The notes below the pieces were generated by a model. It ran no database searches. It was given only the letters and a program-made list of their open reading frames with translations, and had not been told where the DNA came from. DNA of 25,302 nt from a virus. How positions within the stretch are numbered: position 1 is the first letter of the stretch; the number at the start of each line of letters is the position of its first letter. The DNA lies in the IMG/VR virus record IMGVR_UViG_3300006916_000346, positions 1 through 25,302 of that record; one strand, given 5' to 3'. The position numbers and the translations under genes are program-made. Below, piece after piece: positions 15,171 through 24,309 of this stretch.

Positions 15171-18100
15171 TTGGCTAGGGGTATACCTATCGCTGTTGTT
15201 GACTATATGTCTGCCGGATTAGCAGGCAGGGTGTTTAGAGTAAGCCCTGTAGCCACCCGTGGTAATAAGATTGCTCGCCAAACTGCTGAAAGATTTGTAT
15301 TTGACCCTGCCGCAGAAGCTTTTGGAGAATTAACAGCTCAAATTAGCGCAGGTCAAGAGGTTGATTGGAAAGAAATAGCTGCTGAAGCAGGTGGAGGCCC
15401 TGCATCCAACACGGCATCTATGGCTGTAAACATGGCTATAGACGCTAGATTCAACAATGATGTTGAGTTGGCATCAAGGCTGACTGATTTTCAATACATG
15501 GCTAATGTTGGTGCTTCTAGTCAGAGGATTGCTGATTGGACCAACAATATGCTTAAGCTTGGTAAGATTGACGAGGAGACGGCTAAGCGCATAAACGACA
15601 ATGTGGGCGTTCTGAGAGAGGCTCAGCAGCTTTTGGGTGTCGGCAGAAGAGGTGGAAAATACAGGGGTCGCAATAAAGGAACTCTTGAGGGCAGGCTTTC
15701 TTTGTTGTTGGCTGCTCGGGCTGACTTTCAGGCCACTACTAACTCGAGAGAGGTTTATGCAGATAGAATTAGGGCAATCAATGATGAGATAAAGTACATC
15801 GTAGACAATAAGTCTATGCTGCCCGAAGACCAACAAGTGCTTTTATTGGGGTACGAAGGTCAGGGGACTCAAAGTGCTTTGCCTACCTACACAATTAGGA
15901 GAGGGTTTAGGGATGTAAAAGTTACCCGAGAGGAGTTTCTTAGGAGGCTCAGAGAAATAGACAGCAAGGAGAAGTTTTCTAAGTTCAACGGGACGGTAGA
16001 AAATGATGAGGAGATTGCTGCTGAGATGATGAAGAAAGCTGAGCAGTTTCAGGAGGAAGAAGAGGTGGACTTGGAGGGTATGCCCGAAAAGGTTGAGGAA
16101 GAAGCTGATGAAACGGTTGTCGAGCAGTCTCAGTCTCTTGAAGAGCTTTTGATTGAGCGTGGTATTCTCGATGAGGAGGTTGATGAGACAGATGAAGGGA
16201 AGACTGAAGAGGAGATAAAGGCTGAGAGGATTGCTAGAGACAGGCAGCAGCCTGAGCGTAAGCCACGCCCTAAGCCAACAGAAGAGCCTACTGCCGAGAA
16301 AAAAGTTTTTGCTCTTGAAATCATCGGCGAAAAGATGGTCAATGACAAGGGCGTTCTTGGCACTATCAAAGAAGAGAATGGCGGTATAATTTGGGAGAGT
16401 GAAGATGGAACCGAGGTAATTGATGGCGGAGGTAGGGAGAATGCTTCTACTGTCACTATTGATGACATGAGGTTATCGTTTCCTCCTGATGTAACACCTG
16501 AAGCTCCCGTTGAGCTGACCCCTGAAACTAAGCAGGAGTTTGTTCCTGCTGAGCAGAAGACTCAAGAAGAGTTGGAGGTGATGAGTGAGTTGGAGGTTGA
16601 AGAGGCTAGGCGCAAAGTTGATGAGGATGTCCAAGAGTTTGAGGATGCAATCTTGGATGAGATTGAGAGAGAGTCTGCAAACGAGAGAATCTTGTTCAAG
16701 TTTAAGGGCAGTGAATTTGCTGTATCCCAAAAGCCCGATGGGACATTTGTTGTCTCTAAGAAAAACACCAACGGGAAGTATGTATCTGTATCTAACAAGA
16801 AACAGAGGGCGGATGTCATAGCTGAGTTTGAAGACATCAAAGAAGACAGGGACAACGAGAGACTTAGGTTGGCTGAAGAGTTGGTTCTTGACTACAAGCA
16901 AGAGCTTTTAGAGCCATTTGGAGAGAAGGTAGAGAGACCGAAGGTACAAGCACCTCCCAAGAAGAAGAGGAGGAAGTCTAGAAAAAAGGGAGAATCAGTT
17001 ACCCCTAAGCAAGAAGCTGCTCCTGTGGTAGAGGAGGCACAGGTGCCCCCTAAAAAGAAATCTACCGCAAAGAAAAAATCAGAGACCAAGGTTGAGACAA
17101 CCACTAAGCTATCTGTCAAGGAGCTTCAGCAACAGAAAGATGCTGAGACAGTTGCTGCTGCTAGGAAAAAGTACAATGTACCCGATGGTATAGAGCCTAC
17201 AATAACCGAAAGAAAGGGCTCTGCTTTTAATGAAAATGACCTTTTTGATGAATATGAATATGAGCTTGAAGATGGCTCAGTAAGGAGAATAACATTTAAG
17301 AAGAACAAGAACGGAACGCTTTCTAAGAAAGGTGATACATCTTTTACTTTCTCTTCTCGGTCAGTGAAACAAAAGAAAATAGAAGATAAACTTATTCCCA
17401 TTTTTAGAGAGGCATTTGAAAAACTTGGAGCAAGGAAGTTTATAAATATTTATAGCAAAACAATAGACCCGTTTTATCATATAGGCAGGAAAGAAAAAGG
17501 AACTTGGCTTTTCACTATTGAAAAGAATGCTACAATACCCCCTTTTACTTTTGCATTTGAGACATCAAATTTGATTCTTGCTAAAGATGATGGTAAGTCA
17601 AAGCTTGATGAGTTTATAAAGCAAGTGGGGCTTGAGGGAAGTCAATCTGTAGCTGAATACAATGAGTTTCTAAAGACTGTACCTATAAATGAGCAGGGTC
17701 TTATTGAAAAAGAAGCTGCTCCTGTAGCTGAGGAGGCTGCGCCTGTAGTTGAGGAGGTAGCTGAAGAGGCTGCACCTGTGGCTGAAGAAGTGGCAGAAGA
17801 GGTGGCAGAAGAGGTGGCTGAACCTAAGCGTGGTGTGCTACAGGATGCTGAGTTTGAAAACATACTGAGACGTAGTCAGTTAAACCCTGACCTCCTTCAG
17901 AAAGAACTTGATGAGTTTGCTGAATATGAGCGTCAGATTGAGGAGCTTCAAGATTCTCCTGCTGAGCTTAAAAAGGTCAAGGCTAAGGAGGCTAAGCGAA
18001 AGAATGCTATCAAGAAAGCTAGGCGCGGCAAGATTGCTGAGATTGAAAAAGAGCAGGAGCAGATAAGGAAGGCTGAAGAGACAAAGAGAAAAGCTGAGGA

Positions 18101-21100
18101 GAGGAAGGAGACTAAGCGTGAGCTAAATACGGCAGAAAAACTGCGCTCAGAAATAGCTACCCTCACGAAGATTAGAGATAAATCTAAGGAGGGGACTGAT
18201 GAATACAACAGGGTTCAGTCTGCTATTGATGAGAAGACCAAAGCCCTCAATAATTTATTGGGAGTAACGCCTGAGAGAAAGAAGAAGTCAGAGGCAACTA
18301 TACAACCTAAGACAAGGCAACAGAAGAAAGCTGCTTCTGATTCCAAGAAGAAGCAGAATAAAATCTCAAAAATTGTAGCCAAGGCTAGAAAGGCTGAGTC
18401 TGACTTGACAGAGTTGAGCAAGCAGCTTATTGAGGCTCAAGAAAAGAAGCAGAAAATTTTTGATTCGGATAAGTTTAATCCGAGAGGGCTGAAAGCAGCA
18501 GATAAGAAGATAGCTTCATTGAGGGCTAAGATTGAAAAGCTTAATCAGTCCAAAAAGCAATTGGCTCAAGAGCTTAGCACCATACAGGGTATTCAGTTTC
18601 AGTTGAATACTAAGCCATCTGAAATAAATGTTCAGTTAAAGGAGCAACTTTTAGAGTCAGCCATGAGAGTCATGGATGAAATCGGCTTCGAGGAAACAGG
18701 TATCACCCTGACTAGACCATTTGAATCGTACCCTATCAATGTCACTGAGAATGTGAGGTTGGTAAAGCGGGCGGGACGTATGCCGCTAATTGAACTTGTT
18801 GGTAGTAGAGTAAATCTGCTTATGGCTGACAGGCTTAAGGTAGATGAGAATAGAATGGGAGGCCCTCTGTTTGCTTTTCAGGATGGCATATTTGGGTACA
18901 ACATAGCTTGGGCATCTATTGACGAGGGTGCTGCTAGAAGGATAGCGAGAGGAGCCGCGAACTCAGACTATAGCGTGGTGTACAACATGAGTTCCACCGG
19001 GATAGATTCAAACATGGTTTTGTTTGACTTGCTATTCGAGAAGATTGAAGCTACACGCAGACCTAGAAAGATTTTTAGGATGATGATGGAGCGTATGCAG
19101 ACATTGAGATTTGATGAAAAAGCTAGTGAAACTGTTTTAACTGAGAAGATTCATGCCATAGCCAAGAAGTCGAAGGATGTAAAGACTTTTCTTGCGGAGG
19201 TAGAGAAGCTCGGGGCTGATGCTCGCTCTAGCATATTCAAGAAAGTTACTCCAACATCAGATGTAAATTCGAGGGATGCGTTTTTGAAAATTCTTCAAGA
19301 AGAAAACATCAACGCAGACACACTGAGAGCTGAACTCTCAGAGCAGCTTGCTGACGACCTACCCATGGGGTCACTCATTACTGTGCTTAAGATTACAGAC
19401 AAGCAAGGCAATCCTGTTACTAACGAAACCATTGACGAGGCTTTGGTCTTTAGAGATGAGCAGAAGAAGATGGGTGTAAAGGAACACAGAAACTATCCCG
19501 TGTACTTGAGGGGTTATCCTGTCGCTATACTTTCAGATACTGCTCCGTTTTGGAATATGAGTGAGGCTTCTCTGAACGATATAAACAATCAGCTTTCACT
19601 TATATCCAAGGAAGACTTAAGTTTTAGCGAGATTACTAGAAGATTGGAGAGGTCAGCTCAGTTTGGTGCGAACAAAGTTTTTGAGGTTCAGTCCCCTACA
19701 GATATTCAGTACGCATCTTTTGTAGAAAAGCTCTCAAGCGCATTCCCTACGCTAGAGGTTGCTGCTACAAAGCAGGAGTTTGAAAGACTACTGAAAGACC
19801 CCGAGGTCAAGAAGCTTACCACAAAAAGCCAAAAGATATATGGTGCTGTGTATCAGGGTAAGCTGTACTTAAATCCTAGCCTCGCCAATTACAATACACC
19901 TGTCCACGAATTTGGTCACGTTTGGATGAATGCGGCTAAGGAATTGAGACCCGACCTGTACAAGAAGGGTATTGAGCTTGTAAAGAAGAGTCAATACATT
20001 GAACAAGTAACAAACAGTGCAGATTATTCTCAACTGATTGCTAGGATGAAGAGGCAGGGTATGCCTCAAGCCGAGATAGATGCTTACATAGCAGAGGAAG
20101 CATTAGCAACCGCCATAGGAGATAAGGGAGAATCATTTGTAAACGCTGCTCAAAAAAGAAACTTCAAGTCTTGGCTCAATGACCTGTTCAAGTTCATCAA
20201 GAAACTGACAGGGATATCTAAGTTTACTGAAGAGCAAGTTCAGAACTTGACATTTGATGAGTTCTTGCAGGGTGTGGTCGTTGACCTCATGTCTGAGAAT
20301 GAATTGTTTGAAGGCGCAGAGAGTGCAAAGTTGGCGAGTACCCTTCAGCTTATGTCTGCTCCATCAAATCAGACAATGATAAACATCATTGAAACCGCTA
20401 GAGCTTCCGGCAAACATTCAGATGCTACGATAAAAGAGTTCTTGAAGGCGAAAGGCTACAAGGTTGATGAGATAGATGCAGCTCTCGCTGACAAGGCGAG
20501 ATATTTTGAGCTGATGCCCGAGTCATTCAGAAAGATTGTAGGTGGCTATAACGCAGCATCTAAGTTGTTCAATGAAACTAGATTGGCTTTGGCTGAGTTT
20601 AAGAAGAAGACTCAGGCAACCAACTCTGAGGTGAGGGCGAAGGCAAAGGAACTGCTCGAGTCACATTCTGTATTCAACGAGCAGACAGAACAGGTTCAGA
20701 AAGAGATACTGCTTGGCTTCGACAATATGCTAGGCATAAAAGCCAATAAGAATGTAGCTCAAGAGATAGCCAATATCAGAAACAATCTGAAGCAGAGGAA
20801 GATAGCGGTCAAGAATTTGAAGGCTGAGCAGAAAGCTATGAGAGATTTCATACGGAGAAATCTCATACTATCTAAGAACTATAGCAGTGCTGATGTAGTA
20901 AAGCTTTTGAATGCTCTAAGTGATGCCACTACTCCCGAGAAATTTGGAGCGGTAGCACTAAAAGCTCTGAATATAATAGAGCGTCAGAAGGTTGTGAAGA
21001 AGAAAGACTTGATATCGGAGATTAAAAAATTAGTTACTCGTAAGACTATAAAGAATCCACCCGACAACAACCAACGAGTCAGGCCGAGGGGTCTCGATGC

Positions 21101-23879
21101 TCAGGGAGAATCTTTCTTTACACAGGCTCAGCGCATAGTTGATGCGTACATGAACATTGACAAGTTTCCTCGTAAAATACAGGAGATAGAGAATGAGTTG
21201 GCATCCCAAGAGGGGTTGATATCAGAGCTTCTAGGTAAGGAAGAGAGGGGCGAAAGAAGAACCTCTGAGGAGCAGAGCCTCCTTGACTTGGCCTACGCCT
21301 ACGACATATTGGGGGGCATGGACTCCATGACTGCCGATGAGGTTTCTGATGTTCTAGATGCCCTGAAGGGCGAGAAGAAGAAGTCAGCAATAAGGCTCAA
21401 GGAATCTAGACTCGCTAGGAAAGCCAAGTATGATGCGGTAATTGGCGAAGCGAATAGGCAGTTGATGGACAGTAATCCGTTGTTGTTCAACGAAGATGGT
21501 AAGCCTAGAAACACCAATGAGATTCAAGAGAAGAAAGATGAGATAGCTGAGACCTTCCTCAAGAGAGGTTTCTTGAATGCTATTAAGACTTTGAAAAACT
21601 CTTATGATGTTAGTAGCAGGGCTTCAATATTTAAGTCTTTGTCTACTAGTCTGAAGTCTTTGAAAACATTTATGAATCGTCTTGATAGAGTTACAGAGGG
21701 TAAAAATGTCTTTACCAAGAATGTGTATGACAAAATCAACATGATGATTGAGGTGAGGAATGACTACAACAGGAAGACCTTATCAGACTTAGATTCCATA
21801 GCTAGAGATGCGGGATTCAAGAACTATGTAGCTCTGAAGAAAGCTCTGTATGTAGGCACTCTTAAGATAGGTACTAAGAGAATGCACGGAGACCAAGCCT
21901 TGAGGGTGTACGCTTTGTATCAGAATGAAGTGCAGCGGAAGAAGCTAAACAGACAGGGTATAGGTGACAAGGAGATTCAGCAGATTGAGGATGCGCTCGG
22001 TAGTAAGGTTATAAAATTTGCTGATGGTGTCGTGAACTACCTGTCTACGACCTATTACAACCAAGTAAATGATGTTCATATAGACGTAAATGATGTCGGA
22101 GTTCCATTCGTAGAGAACTACTTTCCTACGAAGACATTGATTCAGAATCAAGAAATGGCACGCGACCTCTTGGGTAACGATGGTTCCGACTTTATGAAAT
22201 CCTTTGACGCTCAAACTCAGTCTGCTCTGAAGCAGAGGATAGATACCGAGGGGGAAGTTGAGCTATATAGCACAGGGTTTACATCCGCACTCGAATACCA
22301 CTACACTAGCATGAATAAGTTTAGGGCTTATGCTATGGGTGTGAAGGAGATAAACGCCCTTCTTTCATCACCTGCGGTAAAGACCCTGTTGGATTTGACA
22401 CGGCTGACTAACCCTGTGAGAGCTGCTATCAACCATGAGATAAACCCTGAGAGGACGATGGTAATAACTCAGGGCAGTCCTGTTGTAAACTTTCTTATGT
22501 CTAGGTTCGTCAGTCTGATGCTGAACTTTAAGATTTGGCAGATACCAAAGCAGTTCAGCTCATTCATAGCGGCTTTCAGAGATTATGACTATACGGGAAA
22601 AGACTCTTCACTACCCAATGTATTAAGGAGGAGAGTAGACTTTCCAATGTTCATCCTTGAGAATTTGGTGACAATGGCTTTGCTTCCGTTAGAACTCGTA
22701 AAGAACGGCCCTATATCTAAGATGAGGGAGAAGTCTGCTACGTTTGACGAGCGTGTAAGAGAGTCTCTGAGTGGGGATGTGTACAATCTAGTGGGTAACA
22801 ATCTAAAGGTTTCTGAGCCCGATGCTCTTAAAAGATTGACCTATAATCAGAGGCGGGCGTTGAGTATACTTTCGGGTGAGCCGATAAGGAAGATTGGTAA
22901 TGCAATGGGTACGGGATTGGGTGACATACTCGGTATCATTGGTTACATAACAAACTACAAGAGGAACATCAAGAATGGTATGTCAGAAGAGGAGGCTCTG
23001 AAGGTGTTTAACGACTACAACACTACTCAGCAGTCTAGAAGAACCACAGATAAAGCAGCGGTTCAGAACAATCCCGCTCTTGCTAACAAGTTCTTTACTC
23101 TGTTTGCTAGTATGCCGCTCCTTATGATTAACAATGTCATGTCTGCGGCCCTCAATATCAGTCGAGATGTGGTCAGAACAAAGCCGCGTATGCCAAGGAC
23201 TGAGGACTTGAGGGCACTTGCTCTAAACTTGGGATTAATTAATGTCGCGTTCGTAGCTACGGCTAACTTTTTCAAGTTCACTAAAGGTGACGACGAGGAT
23301 AGGGATGAGGTATATCAAGACCTCATAAATGCTGCGATGGGTGTCAACCTCTTGTTGGAGATACCTATATTTTCGGGCATATTCCAAGACTTAGATGCGG
23401 CAGGACGAATTATGGCTGCGCTTAAAGGGGAGGATTACAAGAGGAAGTTTCAGATTAGGTCAGGTACAGCCGTTGACCCATTGAGGCAAATCTATTATAG
23501 GATAAATAGAGAAATGAAAGAGGGTAAGGGAGCGATGGAGTCCACACTAAAGACTAGTCTTGAACTTGGCCTTGGCGCATCATCAGACCCCGCAGTAGGG
23601 ATAGGTAACTTGATAAGGGGTAGAGGTTTCACTAAGCAAGATGGTATTGAATCTGTGAAAGATTTTTATGACCTGATGGGTGTCAGTAAATCATACAGAC
23701 CATCCTACCTATACGATGAGGAGAAGAAGAGTAAAGAGAAGTCTTACAACTACAAGTTTGAGTTTGAGAAGGAGATGGATAGGGAGATTAAGATTCTCAA
23801 GAAGGAGATGGGGATGGACTTGGGAGATGATATTATGACCGAGCAAGATTTGATGGACGAAATTTTTGAGGGAATGTAA
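15171..23879 (+). CDS. Giant ejection protein, C-terminal part (2902 aa) with zinc metalloprotease motif
   Basis: Probably the continuation of the upstream ORF; the nominal TTG start at 15171 is doubtful. It opens with GLARGIPIAVVDYMSAGLAG. Residues about 280-1130 are long charged linkers and coiled coils, including a basic patch (KKKRRKSRKKG) and an EEVAEE/APV repeat. Residues about 1180-1300 form a globular block (LFAFQDGIFGYNIAWAS). A zinc-binding HEFGH lies at residues 1579-1583, with a possible third ligand at Glu1642 or Glu1643, marking a zincin-type metalloprotease. The rest is mostly helical, with hydrophobic segments near 2490-2510 and 2680-2705. By position and size it matches T7 gp16-like ejected proteins and large polyvalent proteins. 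It would be packaged in the capsid and delivered into the host envelope. Arginine is mostly AGA/AGG, unlike the capsid gene. The TAA stop is directly followed by TAG. Confidence 0.8.
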   Translation: MARGIPIAVVDYMSAGLAGRVFRVSPVATRGNKIARQTAERFVFDPAAEAFGELTAQISAGQEVDWKEIAAEAGGGPASNTASMAVNMAIDARFNNDVELASRLTDFQYMANVGASSQRIADWTNNMLKLGKIDEETAKRINDNVGVLREAQQLLGVGRRGGKYRGRNKGTLEGRLSLLLAARADFQATTNSREVYADRIRAINDEIKYIVDNKSMLPEDQQVLLLGYEGQGTQSALPTYTIRRGFRDVKVTREEFLRRLREIDSKEKFSKFNGTVENDEEIAAEMMKKAEQFQEEEEVDLEGMPEKVEEEADETVVEQSQSLEELLIERGILDEEVDETDEGKTEEEIKAERIARDRQQPERKPRPKPTEEPTAEKKVFALEIIGEKMVNDKGVLGTIKEENGGIIWESEDGTEVIDGGGRENASTVTIDDMRLSFPPDVTPEAPVELTPETKQEFVPAEQKTQEELEVMSELEVEEARRKVDEDVQEFEDAILDEIERESANERILFKFKGSEFAVSQKPDGTFVVSKKNTNGKYVSVSNKKQRADVIAEFEDIKEDRDNERLRLAEELVLDYKQELLEPFGEKVERPKVQAPPKKKRRKSRKKGESVTPKQEAAPVVEEAQVPPKKKSTAKKKSETKVETTTKLSVKELQQQKDAETVAAARKKYNVPDGIEPTITERKGSAFNENDLFDEYEYELEDGSVRRITFKKNKNGTLSKKGDTSFTFSSRSVKQKKIEDKLIPIFREAFEKLGARKFINIYSKTIDPFYHIGRKEKGTWLFTIEKNATIPPFTFAFETSNLILAKDDGKSKLDEFIKQVGLEGSQSVAEYNEFLKTVPINEQGLIEKEAAPVAEEAAPVVEEVAEEAAPVAEEVAEEVAEEVAEPKRGVLQDAEFENILRRSQLNPDLLQKELDEFAEYERQIEELQDSPAELKKVKAKEAKRKNAIKKARRGKIAEIEKEQEQIRKAEETKRKAEERKETKRELNTAEKLRSEIATLTKIRDKSKEGTDEYNRVQSAIDEKTKALNNLLGVTPERKKKSEATIQPKTRQQKKAASDSKKKQNKISKIVAKARKAESDLTELSKQLIEAQEKKQKIFDSDKFNPRGLKAADKKIASLRAKIEKLNQSKKQLAQELSTIQGIQFQLNTKPSEINVQLKEQLLESAMRVMDEIGFEETGITLTRPFESYPINVTENVRLVKRAGRMPLIELVGSRVNLLMADRLKVDENRMGGPLFAFQDGIFGYNIAWASIDEGAARRIARGAANSDYSVVYNMSSTGIDSNMVLFDLLFEKIEATRRPRKIFRMMMERMQTLRFDEKASETVLTEKIHAIAKKSKDVKTFLAEVEKLGADARSSIFKKVTPTSDVNSRDAFLKILQEENINADTLRAELSEQLADDLPMGSLITVLKITDKQGNPVTNETIDEALVFRDEQKKMGVKEHRNYPVYLRGYPVAILSDTAPFWNMSEASLNDINNQLSLISKEDLSFSEITRRLERSAQFGANKVFEVQSPTDIQYASFVEKLSSAFPTLEVAATKQEFERLLKDPEVKKLTTKSQKIYGAVYQGKLYLNPSLANYNTPVHEFGHVWMNAAKELRPDLYKKGIELVKKSQYIEQVTNSADYSQLIARMKRQGMPQAEIDAYIAEEALATAIGDKGESFVNAAQKRNFKSWLNDLFKFIKKLTGISKFTEEQVQNLTFDEFLQGVVVDLMSENELFEGAESAKLASTLQLMSAPSNQTMINIIETARASGKHSDATIKEFLKAKGYKVDEIDAALADKARYFELMPESFRKIVGGYNAASKLFNETRLALAEFKKKTQATNSEVRAKAKELLESHSVFNEQTEQVQKEILLGFDNMLGIKANKNVAQEIANIRNNLKQRKIAVKNLKAEQKAMRDFIRRNLILSKNYSSADVVKLLNALSDATTPEKFGAVALKALNIIERQKVVKKKDLISEIKKLVTRKTIKNPPDNNQRVRPRGLDAQGESFFTQAQRIVDAYMNIDKFPRKIQEIENELASQEGLISELLGKEERGERRTSEEQSLLDLAYAYDILGGMDSMTADEVSDVLDALKGEKKKSAIRLKESRLARKAKYDAVIGEANRQLMDSNPLLFNEDGKPRNTNEIQEKKDEIAETFLKRGFLNAIKTLKNSYDVSSRASIFKSLSTSLKSLKTFMNRLDRVTEGKNVFTKNVYDKINMMIEVRNDYNRKTLSDLDSIARDAGFKNYVALKKALYVGTLKIGTKRMHGDQALRVYALYQNEVQRKKLNRQGIGDKEIQQIEDALGSKVIKFADGVVNYLSTTYYNQVNDVHIDVNDVGVPFVENYFPTKTLIQNQEMARDLLGNDGSDFMKSFDAQTQSALKQRIDTEGEVELYSTGFTSALEYHYTSMNKFRAYAMGVKEINALLSSPAVKTLLDLTRLTNPVRAAINHEINPERTMVITQGSPVVNFLMSRFVSLMLNFKIWQIPKQFSSFIAAFRDYDYTGKDSSLPNVLRRRVDFPMFILENLVTMALLPLELVKNGPISKMREKSATFDERVRESLSGDVYNLVGNNLKVSEPDALKRLTYNQRRALSILSGEPIRKIGNAMGTGLGDILGIIGYITNYKRNIKNGMSEEEALKVFNDYNTTQQSRRTTDKAAVQNNPALANKFFTLFASMPLLMINNVMSAALNISRDVVRTKPRMPRTEDLRALALNLGLINVAFVATANFFKFTKGDDEDRDEVYQDLINAAMGVNLLLEIPIFSGIFQDLDAAGRIMAALKGEDYKRKFQIRSGTAVDPLRQIYYRINREMKEGKGAMESTLKTSLELGLGASSDPAVGIGNLIRGRGFTKQDGIESVKDFYDLMGVSKSYRPSYLYDEEKKSKEKSYNYKFEFEKEMDREIKILKKEMGMDLGDDIMTEQDLMDEIFEGM
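17712..17825 (+). repeat. Degenerate Ala/Pro/Val/Glu coding repeat
   Basis: This stretch encodes repeated units of the type AAPVAEEVAEE, ending in three consecutive VAEE copies; the DNA alternates GCTCCTGTAGCTGAGGAG-like and GTGGCAGAAGAG-like units. It sits between a globular block and a long coiled coil of the giant protein, so it is probably a flexible acidic linker. A simpler form (APQEAAPQEAAPE) occurs near the N-terminus at about 13021-13065. Such repeats expand and contract easily. Confidence 0.8.
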
Positions 23880-23901
23880 TAGGGGTAAGTGATTACCCCT
23901 A
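23880..23901. terminator. Hairpin between convergent transcription units
   Basis: TAGGGGTAA (23880-23888) pairs perfectly with TTACCCCTA (23893-23901) across a GTGA loop. It begins one base after the giant ORF stop codon and includes the TAG stop of the minus-strand nuclease gene. Neither side has a clear run of T residues after the stem, so it may be a weak bidirectional terminator or an mRNA-stabilising 3' end for both transcripts. Confidence 0.6.
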
Positions 23902-24309
23902 AAATCTTAGGTACTTGAACTCGTCTTGCTTGTCGAAGTAGAGCATGAACTCATTGTCGTTGACGGATTGGGGACGGGGACTCCGTCCTCCCCACCGTGC
24001 TGAACCGTAGATACGGTGCGCCTTACCGTAGATTATCCCGTCAAAGCAAGCCCAAATGATGACGGGGTTGAGCCGCTTGTCGCATAGCTTGACCATCTTG
24101 CGGGCAGCAATCGGCAGAGGATATGCATCGTGAAGTGTTTTGTTTCTGCCCTTGACCTCGGCATAGCTTATCAGTTCCCCCGAAGAGTTGAACACCTTGA
24201 AGTCAATGTCGTTCGGGCCAAGCTTTTGGTATGAGCCGTTGAAGATTGAGACGAATCTTTTTATAGCCGCCTCTTCTCGAGAGATATCTTTTTCGGACTC
24301 AAACCTCAC
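23899..24309 (-). CDS. Small PD-(D/E)XK-like nuclease
   Basis: A 136-aa protein with the layout of the PD-(D/E)XK nuclease fold: an N-terminal helix with acidic residues (EE at 12-13), then NDIDFKVF with Asp34/Asp36, about 15 residues to AEVKGR with Glu51 and Lys53, then a helix (PIAARKMVKL) and a strand (NPVIIWACFDG). This D...ExK spacing is the expected metal-binding active site. Likely roles are DNA end or junction cleavage, recombination, or host DNA breakdown; the motif does not choose between them. Its ATG overlaps the TGA of the upstream DnaA-like gene (ATGA), so the two are translationally coupled. The stop is TAG, followed after one codon by an in-frame TAA. Confidence 0.6.
   Translation of the reverse strand: MRFESEKDISREEAAIKRFVSIFNGSYQKLGPNDIDFKVFNSSGELISYAEVKGRNKTLHDAYPLPIAARKMVKLCDKRLNPVIIWACFDGIIYGKAHRIYGSARWGGRSPRPQSVNDNEFMLYFDKQDEFKYLRF

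Noticed and set aside
16951-16992. Basic KKKRRKSRKKG patch as a nuclear-localisation-like or DNA-binding signal
   Set aside because: It is one of several Lys/Pro linkers in a low-complexity region of a bacteriophage protein; no specific role can be supported.
17642-17863. Minus-strand open frame rich in Ser/Ala/Thr opposite the VAEE repeat
   Set aside because: It is the mirror image of the repeat-coding region and has no independent coding support.
23970-23991. GC-rich hairpin GGACGG/CCGTCC inside the nuclease gene
   Set aside because: It falls within codons for a Gly/Arg/Pro-rich loop and has no T-tract; probably a by-product of coding.
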